NCBI GenBank assembly: GCA_037976565.1
Contig: CP137666.1
Coordinates: 58,088,740 to 58,152,739 of the forward strand
Direction of reading: 5' to 3'
DNA length: 64,000 bases
DNA from: Mesocentrotus franciscanus
Lineage: Eukaryota > Echinodermata > Echinoidea > Camarodonta > Strongylocentrotidae
Shown here: positions 14,979-25,850 of the stretch, piece after piece
Layout: every line of letters starts with the position of its first letter
How positions within the stretch are numbered: the stretch's first letter is position 1
Translations under genes and position numbers: made by a program
The notes under the pieces: model-generated
What the model saw: the letters and a program-made list of their open reading frames with translations, nothing else
Told to the model about the DNA's origin: nothing
Database searches by the model: none

Positions 14979-15734
14979 CCACTCTAAAAATAACTTACTT
15001 TCAATAGAACCAGAAATATCAGACAAACCAATCAAAAAAAGTTTGAGCAAAATCGGATAACTACTAAGAAAGTTATGAATTTTTAATGACATGAAAAACT
15101 TTGAAAATCACTACACAAATTGGCAACTCACTCATGAGTCTGTGACGTATGGTCCTCACTATCCACTAATTATTTTCTTTATATTGATAATATAAATTTC
15201 CTATTTTCACCCTAAGAATCTTATTTCTTCATACCAGCATCCAAGTTAGATTGTTAGTCATGTGTTTTTGTGTGGATGCACAAATAAACAGTAATTTTGT
15301 CCAATTAAATCATGAAAAATTGAATTTTGATAAACTATTTAGTATTTATATAAAAATCAATAATTATGAAATACAATATTCAGAAAATAGTATCAATTCT
15401 TCAAAATTCATAAAAGTTTTGGGGAAATGTCATGCATGCAATATGATACAAACCTAACCTGGGCAAAGGCATGGGGAAATCAAGTTTTTGGGGATGAAAA
15501 GGGAAATTAATGGGATTAAACTATATAAAGCAATTGATAAGTTGTGAGGACATGACGTCACAAACTGATAACCATCTTGGCAATTTGTGTTGTGATTCTC
15601 ATTGTTCCATAGTTTTACATACTTTTTCAAAAATTCATAACTTTCTTATTAGTTATCCGATTTTGCTCAAACTTTTTTTGATTGGTTTGTCTGATTTTTC
15701 TGCTTTTATTGAAAGTCAGTTATTTTTGGAGTGG
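14979..15734. mobile_element. Foldback element with arms of roughly 240 bp
   Basis: The left arm (about 14979-15213) and right arm (about 15491-15734) are imperfect reverse complements. Matching landmarks are CCACTCTAAAAATAACTTAC against GTCAGTTATTTTTGGAGTGG, and AATCAAAAAAAGTTTGAGCA against its inverse in the right arm. TGACGTAT/GACGTCA motifs are also paired. The centre is AT-rich and unique. Open frames over the right arm are by-products of the repeat. Confidence 0.75.
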
Positions 15735-18700
15735 ACTTGCCCTTTAAGCCTCAAACAAGCAATAATATATATTGCACATTACAAGTTTACATTATTATTT
15801 ATTACTCAAATTTCTGCCAAGCAATGAATAACTACCAGTATCTGAAATATAAGAGCATGAAGAGATTGACTTGTCAAAGTTTTAGGAAAAATAGCCGTCA
15901 TCTAGTCTCTTGATCCATCAGACATTAATCACCTGGATTTGTTCCACCACTGGAAGTCTAATTAATTTATGCAATCAGAGAACATGGGAGACTCCATCTC
16001 ACCAGACAATCTAAACATGATAACATATCATCTGGAGACAAGAATATAATAAACCTTCTTGTGAAACATCAACGCCTGACTGCATCCAACCATATCCACC
16101 CCCTGCATCTGCAATTCTGCATGATGTAATTTGAGAGCGCATGACTGAATTTTTACATTGATCTTTACATCACTTATGTCATTTACATTCATCATGTTGA
16201 GTTCCCAAATTCACAACTTTCAACTTCCCAACGTTCTGATGTGTTGAAAAACACATAAAACAGCAGTTTTCTGATGAAAAAGAATCAAAAGTGTACCAAT
16301 CAGCAAAACATATTTTGCTATTGGTGTAAACTTTAGTTTTGACTATAGTATAGCAACATGGAACCTACCCTTGGTAGCTTCAATTAGTTCTTCTACAAAG
16401 ACATATTGCAGTTTAAATACATGCCCAGTGAACTTGTTGAGTAGACTACTTCAGACTTGTGTCCGTGTGAGTCCTGTACGCAGGGTTTTATGTTATCCTT
16501 TATTTTATTCATACTCCTTAAAGGGACTTGGTAACATTGTTCAGATGAGAAAAATGGTGCTAAGGTAGTGAGTACTAGTGACTTCAATGCTAGATGTACA
16601 TGTACAATTAAAGATAATCTGAAAGTTTGAGTGAAAACAGACCATTATTAATAATAACAATTGGGAAAAACTGATCTGATCGATTCCTTAATTCTCCCAA
16701 CTATATTTATCATAATTTTTAGCTGAATGTAAATCGTTACAAAACAATATCTATATACCATTCCAAACATTTAAGTGTTGACAGATTTTTTATGTATTAT
16801 TTTCATTGAAAAACGGTTGGGAAAATTCAAAAATCGTTGGGAGAATTTACTGTTAGAGGGTGTTGCACAGTGATGCCTCCAAAGAAAACCATAAATATCT
16901 TTGTGGTTTTTAAAAAAAAAATCAGGATTTTTTGCATGTTAGAGGGTTGATACAGTAGAAGGAATATAATAAGTAACATTTCATACAAAATTACACAGAT
17001 TTTTCATCAACCTTCAACAATGTTAGCGGTTCACTTCAACCATTTACCGTACATATAGAAATAATAGAATGCCAGGTGAAGTTTTTCAGGTTGATTTGAT
17101 ACATTCTATCTATACACAAATTATTATTCAGGTGATAGGTACACTTTAAAGTAACTACTCAAGACTAAATATCCTCAAACTCATTAACAAGTCTCTTCAG
17201 TAAGATTTTGCAAAGCAGCCAAAATGCGTTCATTGAAAGAAAAATTATCTTTAAAAAACACTTAACATGTGATTTCAAAAAATGCTAGCACTTTGGTGTG
17301 CAATCTTATTGAAATGTGTTACAAAATAACAGCTTGCTTAAAAATTGCTTTAAAAAAAAAATCCGGAAATGTATTTCTTATCCCTCAAACACATTTTACA
17401 AAGGTTGTGCATCAAAACTGTCCAGAACTCGAGTACCTCACACTGATCATCTACTATTGAGTTAAGAGAGCCATTTTACTCCAGGCGCCATTGAGATCCT
17501 GTATGTCATAAAAGTCTCATAAATGTTTATCTGTCTCCCCAAAGTTATGGTTACATTAATCGCAGTTAATGTCTGCTTAACACTTTGTTTATTGGTTGAC
17601 AAAAGTAATGTATACATGAATGTACATGGCTTCTGAATGTTGTGTTGAAAGACACTTTTGGTTTCAAATAAAATTGCACATTGAGTCAATCTAAGTGTAT
17701 GAGTGGAAACACACACATAATTTATTTGCAATGATGTTGGAACAGTTTTTTATAGCTTGATTAGTTATCTATGTAATCTTTTTAGAAGAATCATGTTCAT
17801 GAAATATTTTCTGAATTTTATGCCATGTCTTGTGTAATCAAATCAATAAAATATGTAATGATCTCCATAATGACCACATAATATGAAGGATCTTGTTTGC
17901 TGTTCACAGAGTACGATTACGTGCAGGAAATGTATGTGTATGTTACTGTTTTACTAACAGTCTTCTGAACTCTAAATTACTACATACATGTATGTGTGCT
18001 GGGGTGTAGTAGTACAGTAAGTGATTGTGGGGCTACATTTGCATAATATATTTTGTAATAAAAACGAAAAGAAATTGGACATTATCAATTGAGATTTCCC
18101 TAGCTTGAGCAGCAAGTCAGCAACAGGAACTGTATTTGGCAAGAAATATTGACAAAAAATCTATAAAATCCTTGGTACAAGCAATAAAAGGAACATGACA
18201 GCGATATTGACACAATATCTGTCAGGAGGAATGCCACATGATAGTAATAATGAGACAAGATATCGAACACTTGTCTTAAACTAACTCAAAACAGGAACGA
18301 TACAATAAAAGAAATAAAACCTGTCATTCTTACTAAAAGAATTTCAGGCACATTCACTTTAAAAAATATAAAGGTATCTTTCTTCTTCTTCTTGATCAAA
18401 CTAAAATCAGTTCCCATCATGACCATCATCCACTTCTAAAAGGTGTCTCACTAATGAACATATCAGACAACAAAATGCATTTGAAGAATAAAAGATAACA
18501 AGAGCCAAGCTCACAATGACGGAAATTAAAATGATGAGACATGATTAGCAGCAGGTGACAAAATAGAAGCGAGGGCTTTTTCTACGCCCGACAAGTAATC
18601 ATCCTCCACTCAGTCTTCCTGCATCCACCTTTATCTGAGTTCACCCACAATGATGGAATGGTGACTCATTGCTTTATTCTGAGAGCAAAACGTCATATTT

Positions 18701-19488
18701 GTTACACCACAGAATGGTCTTCATGTGTTAATCCCGCTTTCATCCTTCTTTTTTATTTAAAACAACAACAACAACTTCCAGTACATGTAAATCTATTGGA
18801 TTCATTCAAATATCCTGACTTTGTAATAAAATATATTGTGATGAAATCTTGCTTGTTCTATAGCGAATCCCAAAAGATCAAAAGATCTCTTGAAAGGCCA
18901 ATTCATACTATACAGTGTACATCAGGAGGTAAACCACTTTTAACTACATGTATATACTGGCACAGAGAATCTTAATAAATCAGCATGGTGTGGTTCCCCA
19001 TATTGCGTCTCATACAACACAAGATCAGCTATATTTTTCAGCAAAAAAAAATAATACCTCTTCTCATTCATTTGTTTTGCTTTTTTGTTTTACTTTATTC
19101 TTACTATTTTCTTCTCCATTTTAGTGGTTTATTGAGTCATGTCTGAATGGGGGCTTCAAAGTATGTTATGCAAACTGGTACTAATGATGACACATGTGTG
19201 CAGGAAGAAGAATGGACAGTGAGTGATGCGATCACAATCAGCCACTGTGTTGCATTTGTTACCATAATGATCACTATATTGTGGCTCCAGTGTCATTTGA
19301 ATTATACTGAACTGTACTTGCAATAAGTACCGTCCCTACAGGAAGCCCTCATTTAAACCTAACAAGTCCTCCGATAGAAAGATACCAGCAAGTGGCAACA
19401 TGGTGTGCAAAAGTCCAGTTACATGAGATGTTGATGTACATACAGTATGTACGTTTAAATAGTAGACTGGCATCATGAAGCAAATATG

Positions 19489-19493
<5 letters not shown>

Positions 19494-19536
<43 letters not shown>
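19494..19536. repeat. (TA)n microsatellite
   Basis: About 21 uninterrupted TA units, flanked by TACATGTA-type palindromes. Confidence 0.9.
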
Positions 19537-19539
<3 letters not shown>

Positions 19540-19827
19540 TATATATACATGTATACAAAGATTCAATATTTTGTTTTAGATAATCAATTAGCGTGATTAT
19601 TTTACCTTATCATTTAACTCAAATATAAGCACATATATGTGAAATTAAATGAAAATCAGAGGACAGAACAAAAAATAAGAATACCCTGAATCAAAATGAC
19701 ATTATTCCACAGCTCTAAAACTGTGAACACAGTGCAGCAAATATTTGATACACATACATGTATCACCAACTAAATATATCCATTGATCATTTTTAAGTAA
19801 ATTTTGAAAATTGCAAAATTGTCTTAC

Positions 19828-20592
19828 CTGAGACTTGAACTGTGAACTGAATCGTCTGTGGGATATCTGATCCTCTGAGAGTAGGATTGAGCCTGATTCC
19901 ACCTGTGGTCGTGTTAAGAATCAGATGCTGATTGTTGTTCCCGCTCGTGATCTCATACGTCAAGGTGTCAGAGACATCAGGGTCCGTTGCAGGAACCCGT
20001 CCTATATCCTCCTCATGAAAGTATCCTACATAATTGTTAAAATAGATCTCAAAGTCTCCAAGGATGGGTGCATTGTCGTTGACATCGAGAACCTGGATGT
20101 GAACCGTAGCTTCAGCAAAGTATGGGACGTTCGTCGCATGGACGATGATCTCGTACTGATTCCTAGCTTCGTAGTCAAACATTTCCAAAGAGATGACAAG
20201 TCCGGTGTCGGGGTTGATTTCAAAGAAATCCTGATCACCTCTGACGATGGTGTACTGGACATGAGCGTTGAATCCAGAGTCAGGATCTGAGGCTACCAGT
20301 TTCATCACCTGCTCCCCAGGGTCGCGATTCTCATTGATTGTAACGTAGTAGTCCCGTTCACCAAACACTGGTGGATTGTCATTGATGTCAGTGATCTCTA
20401 CTGTTATCTGGGCTGAGGTCTTCAGTGATGGTACACCCTGGTCGTATGCATAAGCCACAAGGATGTACTCGGCTTGGTACTCACGATCGAGCATAGAGGC
20501 AACTCGTATGACACCAGATGTCTCATCAATTGTGAATCGACCTCCCCCACTATCACCATCTACGAAGGTGTACTTGACATCACTGTTTGAAC
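19828..20592 (-). CDS. CELSR: CELSR/Flamingo protocadherin, coding exon 2 (cadherin repeats 7 to 9)
   Basis: This 765 bp exon continues the protein begun at 28740 and joins it in phase 1 (GAT CAA G, then GT TCA AAC). It supplies the rest of cadherin repeat 7 to the D-I-N-D-N-P-P-V-F linker, repeat 8 to D-V-N-D-N-A-P-I-L, and repeat 9. Repeat 9 opens with F-E-I-Y-F-N-N-Y-V and contains I-G-R-V-P-A-T-D-P-D-V-S-D, which closely matches the membrane-proximal repeat of vertebrate CELSR proteins as I remember them. The acceptor is TTATAG at 20593 and the donor is CAG|GTAAGA at 19827. The exon ends again in phase 1. The EGF, laminin-G, GAIN and seven-transmembrane parts expected for the family are not seen in this window. 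Confidence 0.9.
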
Positions 20593-21412
20593 CTATAATG
20601 CAAATAGAAATAAGAAAATTGGAAAATTTAAGTTTGTATCTGTCTCATGATATGAAACATTTAGTCAACTTCAGTCTTCAGAAAGATACATGTAAATTGA
20701 ATTTACTTAATTTAAGAACAGCTTCTAAGGTCAGTAAGACATAAGATTTGTTTTCACTTACGGTATTTGTTTGCCCATCTTTCGACAAGAACAAGATCTT
20801 CCTTTTTCAAAGGGAAATCATTCGGTAAGTAGTAAATATTGTGTAGGTTTTTATGATATCAATGATATTAGAATTATTTGTATCCTGGAAAGAATTTCAA
20901 TCATAGTTGTTGAAAATTAACGATAGTCTTTCCCCTTGATTATCTTTCCTTTTTATTACATTTTTTGAGTTTTTCTTGTTCCTTTGAAGTTACTCTGCTT
21001 TGAACCTTTTCATTCAAATACATAGCAATTCATAATTCATGTATTTTCCGCAACTCTTGCACAGATTAAACACATACCGGTAGTGTATCAACAGTCTACT
21101 TGTATAGAATAACAAGAAATATATGTAGGATAAGATTTAGACTGTTCTAACTTCTAACTAGTTCTAACAACAACAAAAAAATCAAGATTCTCTTTAGTAC
21201 ACATTGATTTAATCCCACCGCTGCCACCAGTTATAGGCAATGCTACATAACTTTTCATATCAAATTTTGATAAATAAGGTATTTTCCCTGGTCCTGAGGA
21301 GTTCATTTGTATGAGGTTCCATTTTAATACTGTGTACATGATGTATAGAGCCACGCCTCAAAACCCATTTTTTCAAGCAAATATGTAGTCCGTGACTACC
21401 GGTATTGGAGGA

Positions 21413-21473
21413 GCGGGCACCTTTGAATTTTTGAAACAGATAAATGGCGCCATACAAGTGCTGTGGATCATCA
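21413..21473 (-). repeat. Dispersed repeat, copy 1 (inverted relative to 22984)
   Basis: Its reverse complement starts GATGATCCACAGCACTTGTA, continues TGGCGCCATTTATCTGTTTC and ends near AAAGGTGCCCGC. The same sequence, diverged and with a small insertion, lies on the plus strand at 22984-23048. Confidence 0.65.
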
Positions 21474-21830
21474 AATACCTTAACTACTTTGCATACATAT
21501 ATTGACAGAGCATAACAAGATAACCATTAATAGTTGCACTCTGCTCATTTAAAACCATCACCCACTTGAACACTACTGCCATTAAAGCTCTCCAACATGT
21601 ACACACGTTCTAATGACCATCTATAAAGTATGCAGATACACACACAAAATAAACTAATTTACAATAGAGATCATGAATCAATGGAGGGCTGGCCTGTTTG
21701 TTGTCCATTGACTCATCCCCGTTTGGACTCAGTTACATGAGCACCATGGTGCTCTATGGATGGCTGCTTTTAGGGATAGAATTTGAATATGAATAGATAC
21801 ACCTTTTGTGAATCAGGGTTCAGAGATCCT

Positions 21831-21850
21831 ACACACACACACACACACAC
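21831..21850. repeat. (CA)n microsatellite
   Basis: Ten AC units in a row. Confidence 0.85.
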
Positions 21851-22983
21851 AAACATCACACAAAAGAGATTGGGCTAAGCCAATCAATGACAATTATCAT
21901 TCTTGATCCTCCCTTGGATTGGTGAAAGCTTGGGAGTAGATGCATTCATCATACATTTGGCTTTTTTTTTATTCCCCATGTCACATTGCTTCTCTTTAGA
22001 ATGTTTTGCAGATAGAACATGTTATGAATTTGTATGATTCTAGAAGTCTTTGATACACTTGAATTATAGTAATAATTTGATTACAGAAAAGCAATTGTCA
22101 AGGACCTTTAGTGTAATACTCTGTACATAAATTGGTTTGTCAATGAAATGTCAACCAATATGAATTTCCCTGTAAGTTTCCCCCAAAGTTTGTAGGATAT
22201 TACAAAATGAAGTACTCTCTTTCATCTTTTCCCTCTGCTATATCTAAATTTTTCTACCCCTTTTCCTCTATTTCGTTTCCTTGCTTATAATTTCTGTAAG
22301 ATATGAGGACAAAACAAAGTTATTACTGAAACACAATTTCAAAAATTAAATATGTAATTATATATCACTCAAAAAATGATTGCCTTATCAAGCTATCATG
22401 CTGGCAAAGGTAATTACTCTATAACCTAGAGCCTACACTGTACCTGCATAATAGTGCAGAGTTGTGATGCAGCTCATAAATTCATTATGATCTATAATCA
22501 AGTAATGGTTGATGAGTACAGGTGTATATCAATTATCAAAATTTTGTTATTTACATGTATAGTATTCTTTGAATATCATTTTGATATACGTACACATTAA
22601 AAGAGTAAAATTGTCATTGTCATTGTCCCTCTATCTACATGTAAACTCTAGAGCATGATTTGATCCCGAGTCATATTTTCTGTTGCAAATAAATAATGCG
22701 TCTTTTATAGTGTATACATTTTGTAAAGTGTTACATGCACATATTACAATATATACGATGTAAACTGTAAAGTACTGTAATCATCACATTACTGCTTCAC
22801 CAGTCGGACCAAAGATCTGGCCTGTCCGCTGTATCAGGGTATCTCAAGGGTCATTTAAGCTGCCTCTGCTGCATAGGTTACTATGGGAACTGCCTACTTT
22901 ACTTTTTCAGATGCTTCAGACCAGCATACATACATTTATGTTCATACATACTGTACTGTACATGTCTTTTATATGATGATGGT

Positions 22984-23048
22984 GATGATCCACAGCACTT
23001 GTAAGTTGTATGGCGCCATTGATCTGTTTCCAACATTCAAAGGCGCAT
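22984..23048 (+). repeat. Dispersed repeat, copy 2
   Basis: Plus-strand partner of 21413-21473, sharing GATCCACAGCACTTGTA, TATGGCGCCATT and ATTCAAAGG. The two copies could pair as a hairpin 1.5 kb apart in the CELSR intron. Confidence 0.65.
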
Positions 23049-25850
23049 GCATACCCATACACATTTGGTGAATGCCTACATCTACGGGTGTTAGTAGAGT
23101 TTTAAGAAACAAAAGTTTAATCAGAATATACAATTTCAAAATTCTTAAATTAATATAATTTTTGTCTGGAATTAATTTCAAGGAATCACCCAGATTATTT
23201 CCCCCTTAAAAAAATATTGTTACACATTTTTTGATAACATTCACTATAATTTCATGTTCATGTAATTTTACTTCCATATATAGATCTATTAAAATAAATA
23301 TGCATACATCTTTTCTAATTTGGAGGGCACATTTCCTAAAGTTCTCCCCAAGTCAGATTGGAATGTCTCCTTCCCAATTGTGATTTTATTTTTCTAATTT
23401 ATATACACATTTGGTTGACAGTCTGTAAAAATAAATTATTCAGCCCTCAAAATATCAGGCCCTTGTTGTATCTTTACTCAATCTAAAAAATATAATAGTT
23501 TTGTCTAATTCTTTTCAAATTTGAAGGGCACCTTTCCTTTCCCAAGCAGATTGTAATGTCTTCTACCAAATAAAGAATCTCAAATCACATTCAAATCATT
23601 CTCTTTATTCTCCAAGTCAGGGCGATAGGAGCATTGTAATTACGGACATCGACTTTTGCATCGTCTGGCACCTACTGCCTAAAGTCCACAAAAACTGGGG
23701 TTTTCTTTTCTCAGTGCCCCTCTGCATGAACACTCCATCAATAAGTAAATAGACAGAGCAACCATACAGTCCAATGGGTGTGAGTCAACATTTCTGGACT
23801 CCCTTTGTCCCATGCTAAAATCGCATTTGAATGAAAGAGTCCCATTTGTACGCATGCCTCTGAACCAACTGCTCAATTTGTGCAAACTATGAAACTTGTC
23901 AACATCATCCTTCATTTAGGGAAGATTAACCACTAAAAAATCTTGGTTGCCCTATCTAAGGTTCAAAGTGCTACACATGTTCACATACATGTACATGAAC
24001 ATGCATTTTTTTTCAATCTACAAACAAAATTTAAAATCCATTTCTAAGTGAAATTCTCAAGTGTTAAACATCTCCATGTACACCTGATCATATTATTAGA
24101 ACTCAGTCTAAACAATTATACATGTGGATTTAACCTTGAACCTGCAATATTTATATTTATATGTAATTTGTAAATAATACTTTTATATAAATACCCCCCT
24201 CTTGCCAAAAAAAAGAAAAAGATAATAATAATAATTAATAATAATGTCCACAAAAAGATGATGATGAATTTCTTGACTCTAAAAATATCCTGGCAATTTC
24301 TCAGGGATAAAATGCATTTTAGCTTTGCATACTTAATGTACATGTACATCTTTTATCTGGTGCTCCTCAAATATGATAAATATTTCTCAAACTAGAGATA
24401 TATGGCATTGCATTTTAATTTTCAATGGCTTTTTATATGATATATAATATTATAAGACCATCTATTATAACATGATGTATAAGTGTATGGTATATCATTT
24501 TGTAGATTTTTTTTTCTTTTTGCACTTTAGTAAGCAGAATGCAAGCAATTTCTAGATCCATAACTATAAACACTAAATCTCATGTTTACAAATGTAAACT
24601 GCAAATCATTTTTTTAAAAATCTAACAGAAAATTGGATGGCAGTTTACATACGGGTAGATCTTCTTAATATCAAATAAATCAAATACAAATACAGCTTAT
24701 TTCTTTCATATATTTCTGAGAGCCAACATTGGGATCTACATGTACATGTACCAGAAAAAATGTGAAGTGAGAGTTCTCTCCATTATAGGGGCAATGACCC
24801 ACAACATGAAATTAAATCTCATAACATATGTAGAGTAGATGTTTTACAATTCTAAATGTAATTCAGGATCTGTATAAAGAAGTAATACTGTCCCTGCACA
24901 CGGCGTATCTTTGATCTGTCAGCCGCCATCTTCCTAGGTTTACAACATTTGCATAAATTGAATGATGCTGCCTGGTTACTGATCAGGGACTTTGTTGGAT
25001 TGTTGCAATGGCAAAGAATGCGTAGAATATGTTTCCACGATTGCAGTCGATGCCCCACAGTTAGAGCTCTTTCCTTAAATTTCACTGAATTATTCCCTTC
25101 AGTCTCTATCTCATGTACTAATCAATTGTAACATAAATGTACATTTTTTGTAATTAAAAAATATATATATCAAGTCCAGTTTAATTTCCAGCATATATCA
25201 TAGACTGCCTAAAATATTATAAAATCATGACAAGTTATATTTGAAGTCATATTCAGCCTTGATAAGCATTGTCATTTATCATTGTTCTTAAAATATGATA
25301 TAATATGATATGCAATATAATTTTTGCTGTATAATCTAGAGCCCTCACTTATATTTCCTTTAAATATATATATTCTTTTTAATTGCAATTAATTTAATAA
25401 CTTTGTAAAACAGCTAGAAGCTGACAAGGGCATGGTGAATAAATAAATCAAAGAAGATAAAATCATTACCTGCAGGTTTAAGGAAATTATTCATGTATAA
25501 GTACTGTATTACTACATGTACAGTACATCAATACATGTATATATCAAGGAGTAATACATTTTAGGGGGCGAATTTGGATAGCATTGTAATAGTTATACGG
25601 TAAGCAAAATGGCAAAAAATGGCAAACATACAGTACTTTTGGGGGCACTCAATCAATGCAGGTCTACAAAATGTACACAGCTTCATTTGTTTTTAGCAAC
25701 CTCCTTCTCATGACTAAGGGACTCAAGGAAATCTTGTTAAAATGCCTCTCCCCAAGAAAAACATTTCATTTATAAAATGATCAAAACGAATGGTATAGTA
25801 GAACATAAATAACCAAATATACTATTTGTATGAAAAGAATTAATACAAAC

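Larger units (their letters stand above)
1..19827 (-). other. Downstream intron of the CELSR gene, no exon recognised
   Basis: The donor site at the end of cadherin exon 2 (CAG then GTAAGA on the minus strand) points into this region, so it should be intron until the next CELSR exon. I looked for EGF-like, laminin-G, GAIN or seven-transmembrane coding sequence on the minus strand and saw none. All open frames are short, low in complexity or without family features. The region holds repeats listed separately. The next exon may lie outside the window, or a short exon may have been missed. Confidence 0.5.
20593..25850 (-). other. CELSR intron 1 (5.26 kb)
   Basis: Bounded by a GTTTGT donor next to 25851 and a TTATAG acceptor next to 20592. 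It holds a (CA)n microsatellite at 21831-21850, a pair of inverted dispersed repeats at 21413 and 22984, and (AAT)n-rich sequence near 24220-24246. No coding sequence recognised. Confidence 0.8.

Noticed and set aside
19925..20290. 121-codon plus-strand frame opposite the cadherin exon
   Set aside because: Antisense shadow of CELSR exon 2; the minus frame has clear cadherin motifs.
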